64,000 bases of DNA from Marinobacter litoralis (GCF_003336705.1 NZ_QMDL01000003.1:682211-746210), one strand, 5' to 3'; positions 44,301-53,456 are shown, counted from the first letter of the stretch. The notes: a model not told the origin generated them from the sequence alone. Numbers and translations are program-made.

Positions 44301-45402
44301 TACCAAGCCGCGCATTCTGCTCCTGTCAGCCTACGATGCCGCCAGTCATAGACGCTGGCGGGAGCAGTTAACCCATCTGTTGCCGGAGTTCCATTGGCAT
44401 AGTCTGACCCTGCCACCGAGGTTTTTTCAGTGGCGAATCCGGGGCAATGCCCTGAGCTGGCTGAATGAGCCCTGTTTACAAGAACGCTGGGACTTGGTGG
44501 TTGCCACCTCCATGGTGGACCTCGCAACCTTGCGGGGGCTGAACCCTCAGTTGGCGGGTACGCCATGCGTGCTCTACATGCACGAAAACCAGTTTGCCTT
44601 CCCGATCAGCCAACAACAGCAGGATCGCGTTGAGCCCCAGATGGTGAACCTTTACAGCGCGGTGGCGGCGGATCGAGTGGCCTTCAACAGTGCCTGGAAT
44701 CGGGACAGTTTTTTAAACGGCGCTCAAGCCTTGCTGAATAAACTGCCGGATGCCGTACCCGGCGGGATCATCGAACGTATTCAGCAAAAATCCGACGTGA
44801 TCCCGGTGCCGATAGAAGACCGCCTGTTCACAGACGAACCTCGCGTTATCAACCGGGCCTGCCCGCACATACTGTGGAACCACCGTTGGGAATACGACAA
44901 AGGCCCGGATCGATTGCTGAACTTTCTGGAGCGGCTGGAACAGAGCCGCCAGTCCTACAAGTTGAGTGTTGTGGGGGAAGGGTTTCGCAACCACCCGAAG
45001 GCGTTTGGTGAAATTCAGACAAAGTTCGCCCATCGGCTCGAACATTGGGGCTTTCTGGCAAGCCGGTCCGAGTACGATGCTTTATTGCGTCAGGCGGATG
45101 TGGTGCTTTCCACGGCCCTGCATGATTTCCAAGGCCTTTCGATGCTGGAGGCCATGGCGTCCGGGTGTGTGCCCTTGGCGCCGGATCGGTTGGCCTACCG
45201 CGAATACGTGCCAGCCAGTTGTCGCTACCCAGGCCACGAGCAAGATGTGGATGCAGAGGCGGACGCAGCGTTTGATTGCTTTCAAACCATTCTGGCAATG
45301 CCATCGGCTTCGCCTTCGCCGGAGGCTTGGAAAGCCTCCGTGCTGGCACAAGGCTATCGAACGCTGGTTAATGAGCTGATCGAGGCCGGGCGGCGCACTT
45401 AA
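44293..45402 (+). CDS. tRNA-queuosine alpha-mannosyltransferase-like glycosyltransferase (DUF3524/GTDC1 type)
   Basis: A 369-residue GT-B glycosyltransferase. The N-terminal DUF3524 region (RILLLSAYDAASHRRWREQL, then LYMHENQFAFPI) is the signature of the GTDC1/QTMAN group, whose vertebrate member adds mannose to queuosine in tRNA-Asp. The C-terminal nucleotide-sugar domain holds LWNHRWEYDKGPDRLL (about 192-207) and FQGLSMLEAMASGCVPLAP. The start is GTG at 44293 with AGGGA 9 bases upstream, overlapping arsJ by 8 bases. Whether the bacterial enzyme makes mannosyl-queuosine is not shown by the sequence. Confidence 0.8.
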   Translation: MPDTKPRILLLSAYDAASHRRWREQLTHLLPEFHWHSLTLPPRFFQWRIRGNALSWLNEPCLQERWDLVVATSMVDLATLRGLNPQLAGTPCVLYMHENQFAFPISQQQQDRVEPQMVNLYSAVAADRVAFNSAWNRDSFLNGAQALLNKLPDAVPGGIIERIQQKSDVIPVPIEDRLFTDEPRVINRACPHILWNHRWEYDKGPDRLLNFLERLEQSRQSYKLSVVGEGFRNHPKAFGEIQTKFAHRLEHWGFLASRSEYDALLRQADVVLSTALHDFQGLSMLEAMASGCVPLAPDRLAYREYVPASCRYPGHEQDVDAEADAAFDCFQTILAMPSASPSPEAWKASVLAQGYRTLVNELIEAGRRT

Positions 45403-45413
45403 CGGCGAGCCGT

Positions 45414-45818
45414 TTACTGAGGCTGGTCCGGCACTTCCCGGATGCGGCCTTGATCATCAATCGCCACGTAGACAAACAGCCCTTCGGTAACCTTTCGGGG
45501 AGTCTTGGCGAAGCGGTCCAGCATCCAGACTTCCACATTGATTTTCATTGAGCTTCGGCCAATGTCCACCAGTTCACAGTAGCAACTGACCTGGGAACCC
45601 ACGCGCAGCGGTGATAAAAATTCCATCCGATCCATGGCGACCGTGGCGCTGCGGCCACGGGAAATGCGTCCTGCCATAGTGGCGGCGGCGATATCCATCT
45701 GCTTAACCAGCCAACCGGCAAACACGTCGCCGTTAGCGTTGGTGTCGGAAGGAAGTGGCACTACCTGAAGGGTCAGTTCGCCGCGAGGGTTCGGTCTGTC
45801 ATCATCAAACGCTGTCAT
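45414..45818 (-). CDS. YciA-like acyl-CoA thioesterase
   Basis: A 134-residue hotdog-fold thioesterase of the YciA/acyl-CoA hydrolase group. Family marks are SDTNANGDVFAGWLVKQMDIAA (about residues 24-45, containing the catalytic asparagine/aspartate region) and MDRMEFLSPLRVGSQV. It hydrolyses acyl-CoA thioesters of varied chain length, releasing free CoA. CAGG lies 7 bases before the ATG. It converges with the glycosyltransferase gene 11 bases away and is divergent from the pst operon. Confidence 0.9.
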   Translation of the reverse strand: MTAFDDDRPNPRGELTLQVVPLPSDTNANGDVFAGWLVKQMDIAAATMAGRISRGRSATVAMDRMEFLSPLRVGSQVSCYCELVDIGRSSMKINVEVWMLDRFAKTPRKVTEGLFVYVAIDDQGRIREVPDQPQ

Positions 45819-45938
45819 TGGTTAGCCTGTTACTGCTGATGTTGTGAGTTGTTTTGCAAGCATGGTAGCGCCGTGGCGGCGCTCTGCAAGCAAATTCGAC
45901 TAATGATGGTCATAGTGCGCCGCAATGTTTATGAAAAG

Positions 45939-45972
45939 CTGTAACAAAGTTGTCACAGAGTCCCTTTAGGAT
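45939..45972 (+). promoter_or_regulatory. Pho box and -10 element of the pst operon
   Basis: CTGTAAC-AAAG-TTGTCAC at 45939-45956 matches the PhoB box layout of two 7-base direct repeats with a 4-base AT-rich spacer. Ten bases later TAGGAT (45967-45972) is placed as the -10 element, the canonical arrangement of a PhoB-activated promoter. It precedes pstS by 58 bases. Confidence 0.85.
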
Positions 45973-46029
45973 GCACTTATCGAAGAAAGAGAAACGTAAA
46001 CAGCGTCCACTTATATTGGAGATAACTAC

Positions 46030-47079
46030 GTGATGAAACTGAAAACAGCTCTGACGTCTGTTGCTTTGGCAGGAAGCCTTGCCGCTGTGTCGGTGCCGGC
46101 CATGGCCCGCGATACCGTGAACATTGTCGGGTCGTCTACGGTCTACCCGTTTGCGACCGTAGTGGCCGAACGTTTTGGTCGCAATACCGATTTCCCAACC
46201 CCGAAACTTGAGTCCACCGGTTCCGGTGGTGGTTTGAAACTGTTCTGTGCGGGTATCGGTACTCAGCACCCGGACATCACGAACGCCTCTCGTCGCATGA
46301 AGAAGAGCGAGTTCGAGATGTGTCAGGACAACGGTGTTAAAGACATCACCGAAGTGAAAATCGGCGCCGATGGCATTGTGATTGCCAACTCCAAAGAAGC
46401 TGAGCCGATGGATCTGAGCCTGCGTCAGGTGTTCCTCGCCCTGGCGAAAGAAGTGCCTGATCCGAAAGGCGGCGACAAGTTGGTAGCCAACCCCTACCAG
46501 AAGTGGAGCGATATCGATTCCAGCCTGCCGAACAAAGAAATCAGCGTAATGGGCCCGCCTCCGACGTCTGGCACCCGTGATGCATTCGTTGAAATCGCTA
46601 TGGAAGGTGGCTGTAAGACCTTTGATTTCATCAAGGCGATGGGCAAGAAAGAGATGCGCAGCGTGTGCCACAGCATGCGTGAAGACGGCTTGTTTGTAGA
46701 GGCGGGTGAAAACGACAACCTGATCGTTCAGCGTCTGGCTCAGGATAAAGACACTTTGGGGATCTTCGGCTACAGTTTCCTGATGGAAAATGCCAGCCAG
46801 ATTCAGCCAGCTACGATTAACGGCGTTGAGCCGACACCCGACAGCATTGCCGATGAAGACTACCCGGTCGCCCGGTCGCTGTTCTTCTACATCAAAAGTG
46901 CGCACGTCAGTGTGATCCCGGGTATCAAGGAATACGCCGAAGCGTTCACCAGTGAAAGTGCCTGGGGTGACAACGGTTATCTGGTGGATGTTGGCCTGAT
47001 TCCGAACCCGCGGAACGTGCGTATGGAAGTGGCCAAAAAGGTACGCAACCTGACGCCTATGACCGGTAACGAACTCTGA
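46030..47079 (+). CDS. pstS: Phosphate ABC transporter, periplasmic binding protein
   Basis: A 349-residue PstS-type binding protein. A signal peptide (MKLKTALTSVALAGSL..., cleavage near AMA-RD) leads to the phosphate-binding domain: NIVGSSTVYPFATVVAE (about 29-45), ESTGSGGGLKLFC (about 59-71), and PPTSGTRDAFVEIAM (about 177-191), whose serine and arginine contact phosphate. The GTG at 46030 has GGAG 8 bases upstream; the ATG next to it is an alternative. It is driven by the Pho box and followed by an intrinsic terminator before pstC. Confidence 0.94.
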   Translation: MMKLKTALTSVALAGSLAAVSVPAMARDTVNIVGSSTVYPFATVVAERFGRNTDFPTPKLESTGSGGGLKLFCAGIGTQHPDITNASRRMKKSEFEMCQDNGVKDITEVKIGADGIVIANSKEAEPMDLSLRQVFLALAKEVPDPKGGDKLVANPYQKWSDIDSSLPNKEISVMGPPPTSGTRDAFVEIAMEGGCKTFDFIKAMGKKEMRSVCHSMREDGLFVEAGENDNLIVQRLAQDKDTLGIFGYSFLMENASQIQPATINGVEPTPDSIADEDYPVARSLFFYIKSAHVSVIPGIKEYAEAFTSESAWGDNGYLVDVGLIPNPRNVRMEVAKKVRNLTPMTGNEL

Positions 47080-47110
47080 GCATCGCTCAGAATCATCAAG
47101 GAAGATGAGA

Positions 47111-47142
47111 GAATGCGAACCGAAAGGTTCGCGTTCTTTTTG
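47111..47142 (+). terminator. Intrinsic terminator/attenuator between pstS and pstC
   Basis: An 11-pair stem (GAATGCGAACC with GGTTCGCGTTC, one G-T wobble) with a GAAA tetraloop is followed at once by TTTTTGTTG. It lies 31 bases after the pstS stop and 46 bases before pstC. It should end most transcripts after pstS and let a fraction continue into pstCAB-phoU. Confidence 0.9.
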
Positions 47143-47187
47143 TTGTGTCTGCCAGACGTTAATTATTCATCTAACACAGAGAACTCT

Positions 47188-48576
47188 ATGCAAACGGCCA
47201 ATCTATTGCCCCTGATTCTGGTGATTGCCGTCATAGCCTATGGACTGGCGTACATGCGGTCGCGAACGGTTGCCGGCCCCTTGGGTGGTATCCGTAACCT
47301 CAAGGCATTGCCCTTTTATTACGCAGCACGTGCAGCGTTGTGGTGTGCCATTCCTGCCTTGATCGTTTTGACCGCTTGGGCGGTGTTTGAAGGCAAGGTG
47401 ATTCAAAACTTAGTGGTGAGTTCGCTGCCAGCAGAGCTGTTGCCGAAATCTGCGGGCGAAGCCAGCTTGCTGATGTCGCAAATCAACAATGTTGCGGCGG
47501 GTAAGCTGAACCCGGCTTTTGTCCCGGCAGAGGTGGTGGGAGCTGCCGATAAACTGGGTGCATTGAAAGCCCAGAGCAGCCAATTCAAGACGGTTCTGGT
47601 GGTTCTGATTGCCGTGCTCGGTGCGGCTTTCGCATGGAGCCGGGTGCAGCCCCAGATCAACGCCCGCGAGAACGTCGAGTGCACGCTTCGATGGATCTTC
47701 TTTGCTTGCGCGGCGATGGCGGTACTGACGACGGTGGGCATCGTATTTTCCGTTATTTTCGAAACCGTCCGCTTTTTCGGCAAGGTACCGATTAGCGAAT
47801 TCCTGTTTGGTACGTCCTGGAGCCCGCAAACGGCGCTTCGAGCCGATCAGGTGGGCTCGGACGGAGCGTTTGGCATCATCCCTCTGTTTACCGGCACCTT
47901 GCTGATTTCGGCCATCGCCCTGCTGGTGGCGGTGCCTACTGGTTTGTTGTCTGCGGTCTACTTATCTGAATATGCCTCGAAATCAGCCCGATCCGTTATT
48001 AAACCGTTATTGGAAATGCTGGCGGGTGTGCCGACCGTCGTTTACGGCTTTTTTGCCGCCTTAACCGTTGCCCCGTTTATCCGGGATCTGGCTGAAATGG
48101 TCGGCCTTGAAGCGTCGTCCCAGAGTGCTCTGGCAGCGGGTTTGGTGATGGGCATCATGATCATCCCGTTTGTGTCATCGCTGTCGGATGACGTGATCAA
48201 CGCGGTGCCGCGCACTCTGCGGGATGGCTCTCTGGCACTGGGCGCTACCCAGTCTGAAACCATGAAGAATGTGATTTTCCCAGCGGCCTTGCCCGGCATC
48301 ATGGGCGGTATCTTGCTGGCGGCGTCCCGCGCCATTGGTGAAACCATGATTGTTGTTATGGCAGCGGGCCTTGCGGCCAACCTGACCGCGAACCCATTGG
48401 AGTCGGTGACCACGGTCACGGTTCAAATCGTTACGCTGCTCACCGGTGACCAGGAATTCGACAGTGCCAAGACCCTCGCGGCTTTCGCCTTGGGCATGAT
48501 GCTGTTCATCTTGACCCTGGCCCTCAACGTGATTGCCCTGAAAGTGGTTCGCAAATATAGGGAACAATATGACTAA
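47188..48576 (+). CDS. pstC: Phosphate ABC transporter permease PstC
   Basis: A 462-residue permease, longer than the usual ~320 because of an N-terminal extension with two membrane helices (about residues 5-22 and 44-64) and a periplasmic stretch of about 75 residues. The binding-protein-dependent permease domain occupies about 225-455 and includes ALGATQSETMKNVIFPAALPG, the EAA loop that docks on PstB. The ATG at 47188 is chosen because it opens directly on the first helix; in-frame upstream codons cross the terminator hairpin. It overlaps pstA by 8 bases. Confidence 0.92.
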   Translation: MQTANLLPLILVIAVIAYGLAYMRSRTVAGPLGGIRNLKALPFYYAARAALWCAIPALIVLTAWAVFEGKVIQNLVVSSLPAELLPKSAGEASLLMSQINNVAAGKLNPAFVPAEVVGAADKLGALKAQSSQFKTVLVVLIAVLGAAFAWSRVQPQINARENVECTLRWIFFACAAMAVLTTVGIVFSVIFETVRFFGKVPISEFLFGTSWSPQTALRADQVGSDGAFGIIPLFTGTLLISAIALLVAVPTGLLSAVYLSEYASKSARSVIKPLLEMLAGVPTVVYGFFAALTVAPFIRDLAEMVGLEASSQSALAAGLVMGIMIIPFVSSLSDDVINAVPRTLRDGSLALGATQSETMKNVIFPAALPGIMGGILLAASRAIGETMIVVMAAGLAANLTANPLESVTTVTVQIVTLLTGDQEFDSAKTLAAFALGMMLFILTLALNVIALKVVRKYREQYD

Positions 48577-49846
48577 TCAACGCACCCAGGCGGAAATTGT
48601 TCGCCAGTCGCTGAAGCGACGCTACCGCAAGGAGCGCAGGTTCCGGCTCTATGGCATGACCGCGATTGCGGTTGCGCTGTTGTCTTTGGTGGTGCTGTTC
48701 ACCGATATCATTGGCAAGGGCTACACCGGTTTCATCAAAACAACGATGACGCTGGAGGTGGTGCTGGATGGTGAGCAGATGTATCTGGAAGATCCAACGG
48801 ATAAAGACCAGATCTCTATGGCGGATTTTCAGGCGCCGATCATTGCGGCCCTGCAGCGCTATTTCCCAGAGGCGCAGTCCAGAAAGGACGTTCGTGAGCT
48901 GAGCCGTTTATCGGGCAACTACGCGAGCAATCAGATCCGTGATTTGCTGCAAGCCCAGCCGGAATTGTTGGGCTCCACTCAGACTCTGGAGTTTCTGGTA
49001 CACGATACCGTGTCGGTGTACGTCAAACATGCCGACAACCCGGCCTACAGCATTCGTTTGTCTGAGCAGCAGCAGCGCTGGGTGGATGAACTGGTCGAAC
49101 AAGGCGTGGTTACAACCAGCTTCAATGATGTGTTTTTCAGCCGCGGAGATTCCCGGGAGCCGTCCAACGCGGGGATTCTGGGGGCCATTGTGGGCTCGCT
49201 GCTGACCATGCTGGTTACGCTGGTGATCGCATTCCCGACCGGCGTGGCCGCAGCGGTGTATCTGGAAGAGTTTGCTCCGCAAAACAAACTGACCGATTTC
49301 ATCGAGGTGAACATCAACAACCTGGCCGCGGTGCCGTCGATCATTTTCGGCCTGCTCGGGCTGGCCGTGTTTATCGGTGTGTTCGGCATGCCCCGGTCGG
49401 TGCCGGTGTTGGGTGGTTTGGTGTTGGCGTTGATGACCCTGCCGACCATCATCATTTCCAGCCGGGCGGCCATCAAAAGTGTTCCGCCGTCCATTCGTGA
49501 GGCTGCGGAAGGCATTGGTGCCTCCAAAATGCAGGTGGTTCTGCATCACGTCATTCCGCTGGCGATGCCCGGCATGATGACCGGCTCCATTATTGGTATG
49601 GCGCAGGCGTTAGGTGAGACAGCGCCATTGCTGTTGATCGGGATGGTGGCGTTTATCGTCGAGGTACCGGAAGGCTTCTTCAGCTCCGCCACCGTGCTAC
49701 CGGTGCAGATTTATCAGTGGGCCAGCAGTGCCGAGCAGGGGTTCGTTGAACTGGCCTCCGCCGGCATCATGATTTTGCTGGCTTTCATGATTTCCATGAA
49801 CGGTTTGGCCATTTGGTTGCGCAAACGTCTAGAGCGCCGGTGGTAA
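48569..49846 (+). CDS. pstA: Phosphate ABC transporter permease PstA
   Basis: A 425-residue permease. After a cytoplasmic basic N-terminus and the first helix (about residues 27-49) comes a periplasmic insert of about 150 residues (DUF3333-like), then the permease domain (about 205-420) with [20 protein letters not shown] as the EAA loop and [12 protein letters not shown] near the end. Standard PstA proteins are about 290 residues; the insert is the reason for the extra length. It starts within the pstC stop region and ends 11 bases before pstB. Confidence 0.93.
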   Translation: MTNQRTQAEIVRQSLKRRYRKERRFRLYGMTAIAVALLSLVVLFTDIIGKGYTGFIKTTMTLEVVLDGEQMYLEDPTDKDQISMADFQAPIIAALQRYFPEAQSRKDVRELSRLSGNYASNQIRDLLQAQPELLGSTQTLEFLVHDTVSVYVKHADNPAYSIRLSEQQQRWVDELVEQGVVTTSFNDVFFSRGDSREPSNAGILGAIVGSLLTMLVTLVIAFPTGVAAAVYLEEFAPQNKLTDFIEVNINNLAAVPSIIFGLLGLAVFIGVFGMPRSVPVLGGLVLALMTLPTIIISSRAAIKSVPPSIREAAEGIGASKMQVVLHHVIPLAMPGMMTGSIIGMAQALGETAPLLLIGMVAFIVEVPEGFFSSATVLPVQIYQWASSAEQGFVELASAGIMILLAFMISMNGLAIWLRKRLERRW

Positions 49847-49857
49847 GGAGTACAGCG

Positions 49858-50745
49858 ATGAACAGTATGAATGCAACAGCGATACGTACCGAGAACATGT
49901 CCGAAAAGGTGGCTAAGCCCGTGATTAATGAGCAACCGGAAAACGCAGTGATAACCGAAGGCACCACCGTAGGTCAGCCATTTGCCGACGACCCGAAGTT
50001 CAAGCTGCGCAACGTAGAAGTGTTTTACGGCGAAAGCCCGGCCATTAAGAACATCAGCCTGGATATAGGCCGCAACGAGGTGATTGCGTTTATCGGGCCG
50101 TCCGGCTGCGGTAAATCGACATTCTTGCGGTGCCTGAACCGGATGAACGACAGCATCGACATCTGCCGGGTGAAAGGGTCACTGATGCTGGACGATCAGG
50201 ATCTCTACGATCCCAAGCGGGATGTGGTGGAGTTGCGGGCCCGAGTGGGCATGGTCTTTCAGAAGCCGAATCCGTTTCCGAAATCCATATACGACAACGT
50301 AGCCTACGGCCCACGGATTCACGGCCTCGCGAACCGCAAGTCCGATCTGGACGACATCGTAGAGAACAGCCTGCGCAAAGCCGGGCTTTGGAACGAAGTG
50401 AAAGATCGCCTGGACGCCACCGCGACCGGTATGTCGGGTGGCCAGCAACAGCGCTTGTGCATTGCCCGAGCAATTGCGGTGAGCCCGGAAGTGATTCTGA
50501 TGGATGAACCCTGCTCGGCGCTGGACCCCATTGCGACGGCCAAAGTGGAAGAGTTGATCGCGGAAATGTCGGAAAGCTACACCATCGTCATCGTTACCCA
50601 CTCGATGCAGCAGGCGGCCCGGGTTTCCGATCGAACGGCCTACTTCCACCTCGGCCATCTGGTGGAAGTGAACGACACCGACAAAGTATTTACCGCCCCT
50701 GATCACAAATTGACTGAGTCCTACATTACCGGTCGCTTTGGTTAA
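49858..50745 (+). CDS. pstB: Phosphate ABC transporter ATP-binding protein
   Basis: A 295-residue ATPase. Walker [10 protein letters not shown] (about residues 82-90), Q-loop [10 protein letters not shown], signature [16 protein letters not shown], Walker [14 protein letters not shown] and the switch histidine in VIVTHSM are all present. The ATG at 49858 has AAGGAG 8 bases upstream. The protein carries about 45 extra N-terminal residues of low complexity compared with the E. coli enzyme (257 residues); a later ATG at 49897 could shorten this. It powers the PstCA channel. Confidence 0.96.
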   Translation: MNSMNATAIRTENMSEKVAKPVINEQPENAVITEGTTVGQPFADDPKFKLRNVEVFYGESPAIKNISLDIGRNEVIAFIGPSGCGKSTFLRCLNRMNDSIDICRVKGSLMLDDQDLYDPKRDVVELRARVGMVFQKPNPFPKSIYDNVAYGPRIHGLANRKSDLDDIVENSLRKAGLWNEVKDRLDATATGMSGGQQQRLCIARAIAVSPEVILMDEPCSALDPIATAKVEELIAEMSESYTIVIVTHSMQQAARVSDRTAYFHLGHLVEVNDTDKVFTAPDHKLTESYITGRFG

Positions 50746-50775
50746 TCAGGTCTGGAACAGCTGGAGGCAAAAGAC

Positions 50776-51498
50776 ATGCCGGATAAAAAAGATCATGTAT
50801 ATGGCGATCACATTTCTGCCAGATTCAACGACGAACTGACCGAACTGAAAACCCAGTTTCTGAACATGGGCGGTATGGTGGAAAGCCAGGTTGAACGGGC
50901 GATTGAAGCACTCACCAATAATGACAGTCAGCTGGCAGAAGACGTTCGTCAGAACGATAAAAAAGTTGACCGAATGGAGATGGACCTTGATGAGGAGGCC
51001 ATTCTGGTGATTGCCCGTCGCCAGCCTGCCGCGCGAGACCTGCGTTTGGTGATCTCGGTGATCAAGATGGTGGCCGACCTTGAGCGGGTGGGCGATGAGG
51101 CGAAAAAGATTGCCAAAATGGCGATCAAGCTGTCAGAAGAAGGGCAGGCCCCACAGGGCTATGTGGAAATTCGCCACATCGGCCAGCACGTGCTGAGTAT
51201 GCTCCACGACGCGTTGGACGCCTTTGCTCGGTTGGATTCCGATCAGGCATTACGTGTTATGAAAGAAGACAAGCAGGTCGATCAGGAGTATCAGGCCGCC
51301 GCGCGTGCGTTGCTGACTTTCATGATGGAAGATGCCCGTAACATCTCGCGCTGCATGATGGTGATGTGGGTATTGCGTGCTTTGGAGCGCATTGGCGATC
51401 ATGCCTGCAACATTGCTGAGCACGTGATTTTCATGGCTAAAGGGGAAGACGTTCGACACTCGCCCATGGAAGATGCTGAGAGGGTGGTTGGGCGCTGA
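50776..51498 (+). CDS. phoU: Phosphate signalling regulator PhoU
   Basis: A 240-residue protein with two three-helix PhoU repeats. Each carries the metal-binding acidic motif: DLRLVISVIKMVADLERVGDEA (about residues 88-109, seen in part) and VMWVLRALERIGDHACNIAE (about 193-212). PhoU links the Pst transporter to the PhoR kinase and prevents Pho activation when phosphate is plentiful. GGAGG lies 8 bases before the ATG. It closes the pst operon; a small GGCTT/AAGCC hairpin and palindrome copy E follow. Confidence 0.96.
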   Translation: MPDKKDHVYGDHISARFNDELTELKTQFLNMGGMVESQVERAIEALTNNDSQLAEDVRQNDKKVDRMEMDLDEEAILVIARRQPAARDLRLVISVIKMVADLERVGDEAKKIAKMAIKLSEEGQAPQGYVEIRHIGQHVLSMLHDALDAFARLDSDQALRVMKEDKQVDQEYQAAARALLTFMMEDARNISRCMMVMWVLRALERIGDHACNIAEHVIFMAKGEDVRHSPMEDAERVVGR

Positions 51499-51540
51499 AG
51501 TCCGGGGCCGGTTTTGGGCAGGCTTTAGCTGAAGCCAGAA

Positions 51541-51650
51541 GCAAGTGGGCCGGTGGTGCTGTTCGGGACTATCTTTCGCCAGGGATGGCGAAAGCTAAGC
51601 GCGCAGGGATGCCTTGAGCGTGTCCCGAACAGCACCACCGGCCCGCTTGC
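51541..51650. repeat. Variable-arm palindromic element, copy E (inverted orientation)
   Basis: Arms of 29 bp (51541-51569 and 51622-51650) pair with a single G-T wobble and enclose a 52-bp core. The core contains a perfect 9-bp hairpin (CTTTCGCCA-GGGA-TGGCGAAAG) and a weaker one, and matches copies A and B when read on the minus strand. It lies between convergent phoU (43 bases away) and hinT (12 bases away), so it may terminate both. Confidence 0.9.
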
Positions 51651-51661
51651 CTACTCGCAGG

Positions 51662-52027
51662 TCAGGCCTGCTTCATTTTGTCGGTGTACGGCGGCCAGCC
51701 CAGTGGTTTGCCAGCCAGCAGGTGCAGATGGATATGGAACACCGTCTGCCCCGAGTTTTCACCGCAGTTCATAACCACCCGGTAGCCATCTTCAGCAAAG
51801 CCCATCTCCTTGGCCAGTTTTGCCGCTACGTAGTAAAGATGCCCCACCACCTCGCGGTCGCCTTCTTCAATGTCGTTGATGGTGGCAATGTGCTTCTTGG
51901 GGATGATCAACAGGTGCACCGGCGCTTGCGGGTTAATGTCCTTGAACGCCAGAGTCAGGTCGTCTTCGTAAACGATGTCGGCCGGGATCTCCCGGTTGAT
52001 GATTTTGGTAAAAAGTGTCTCAGACAT
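51662..52027 (-). CDS. hinT: HIT family nucleotide hydrolase (HinT-like)
   Basis: A 121-residue histidine-triad protein. The active site HIHLHLLAG (about residues 101-109) is intact, and the N-terminal [19 protein letters not shown] is typical of the HinT branch. HinT hydrolyses purine phosphoramidates and adenylated amines such as AMP-lysine. AAGGAG lies 5 bases before the ATG. Palindrome copy E ends 12 bases beyond its stop. It is the last gene of a minus-strand run after the Ubi hydroxylase. Confidence 0.94.
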   Translation of the reverse strand: MSETLFTKIINREIPADIVYEDDLTLAFKDINPQAPVHLLIIPKKHIATINDIEEGDREVVGHLYYVAAKLAKEMGFAEDGYRVVMNCGENSGQTVFHIHLHLLAGKPLGWPPYTDKMKQA

Positions 52028-52068
52028 AATGGCTCCTTGGTTGTTCTTTGAGTCCGTTGAGTGTCGGT

Positions 52069-53364
52069 TTAAAGCCAGTTTGGCATAGGTAAACGGTTGG
52101 TGATTTCACGAAATATCGCCGGCGGCTGGCTGTCCAGCCCCATGGCATAGCGCGCCACTTTGTTGCGGGCAAAGGGCAGGGCGCGGGCTGCGCCAAGGCC
52201 GAGGTTACGGGCCAGATGCAGTGGCGGAATGGTGTTGCTGAACAGGTGGTAGAACAGGTCCATGGCCAGCATCATGCGCCGGTTGGCCGGGCGGCGTTGT
52301 TGTTCGTAAAGCCCCAGCCAGTGTGTGCTGGCCAGATCATCTCCGCCGCGGCGCGCTTCTTTTAACAACCCCTGCAAACATTCGGCGTCCTGAAAGCCCA
52401 GATTCACCCCTTGGCCAGCTAGCGGATTGATGGTGTGGGCCGCATCGCCGGCGAGCACCACGCGGCCAGAATAATAGTGTTTGGCGTGCTGACGAGCGAT
52501 GGGGAAACTGCCCCGGTCTTCAATATGGGTCAGTGGCGGCAGCTCTTGTGGAAAAGCTTTCTGGATTTCCGCCATCAAGGCTTCATCACTCAGGCTTTTC
52601 AAGCGTGCAATTTCTGCCGGAGAGTCGTACCAAACCAGAGAGCCTCGGCTTTCACCCGGATATTGCGCGCCGGCGCTGTACAGCGGCAAAAAAGCTCGGG
52701 GCCCCGAAGGATAAAAGCCCTGCCAGGTGATGTCCTGCACCTCGCCTTGGTAACGCACGGAAATGATCATGGCCTGCTGGCTGTACTGGTCTTTGGTGAT
52801 GCCGATACCGGCCATGTCCCGTACCCGCGATTGTGCACCGTCGGCTCCAATCACCAAGGCTGCGGCCAACTCTTGGCCATTCTCAAGTGTTACCGTGGCG
52901 CTGGCCTCGTTTTGGGTAATGCGGGAAACACCGTGGCCTGCCAGTATAGAAACGGTTGGTTCGGCTTCTGCCGCCTGCCATAAACCTTTCTGGGTCACCG
53001 AGTTCTCAACAATGTGGCCTAAATGCGTTGCGTTCAGCCCGTCGGCATTGAATTCCACGTGGTTGGCCGCTCTTGGCAATAGTTTGCTGAGCGGATGCGG
53101 TGCCTCGTCCCAAACGGCGAGGCGGCGGTAGGGTGTGGTGCGCATCGCCAAAATAGGATCCCAGGCGCCAAGGCTTTGCAAATAGGCTTCGCTTCCGGCA
53201 CTTAAAGCCGAAACGCGAATGTCCGGCGCTGCGTTCGAGTCGAACGTCGGAGCCGGAGCACGGTCTACCATGGCCACATTGAAGCCTTCGCGGCCCAGAC
53301 CGGTGGCGAGGGCGGCGCCGACCATGCCGGCACCGACGATCACAATATCAAAAGCTTGAGTCAT
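52069..53364 (-). CDS. UbiH/UbiF/COQ6 family FAD-dependent hydroxylase
   Basis: A 431-residue flavin monooxygenase of ubiquinone biosynthesis. The FAD fold opens with [18 protein letters not shown] (about 7-24), followed by the DG motif [15 protein letters not shown] (about 174-188) and the second FAD motif [20 protein letters not shown] (about 305-324). The family hydroxylates the benzoquinone ring at one of three positions; UbiF (C6) is my best guess, but UbiH or UbiI cannot be excluded by eye. AGGA lies 8 bases before the ATG at 53364. Confidence 0.87.
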   Translation of the reverse strand: MTQAFDIVIVGAGMVGAALATGLGREGFNVAMVDRAPAPTFDSNAAPDIRVSALSAGSEAYLQSLGAWDPILAMRTTPYRRLAVWDEAPHPLSKLLPRAANHVEFNADGLNATHLGHIVENSVTQKGLWQAAEAEPTVSILAGHGVSRITQNEASATVTLENGQELAAALVIGADGAQSRVRDMAGIGITKDQYSQQAMIISVRYQGEVQDITWQGFYPSGPRAFLPLYSAGAQYPGESRGSLVWYDSPAEIARLKSLSDEALMAEIQKAFPQELPPLTHIEDRGSFPIARQHAKHYYSGRVVLAGDAAHTINPLAGQGVNLGFQDAECLQGLLKEARRGGDDLASTHWLGLYEQQRRPANRRMMLAMDLFYHLFSNTIPPLHLARNLGLGAARALPFARNKVARYAMGLDSQPPAIFREITNRLPMPNWL

Positions 53365-53456
53365 ATCGGGTTCCTGTCTGTTGCCCACAGTTTACGCGAA
53401 GGCAAAGAACAGACAAGCGATGGAACGCAATAGACGCCTTTGGTTGAAGGCAGCGG

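Noticed and set aside
26365..51650. Known REP, ERIC or insertion-sequence identity for the five palindromes
   Set aside because: ERIC and REP elements conserve their arms; here the cores are related and the arms vary. No transposase gene is near any copy.
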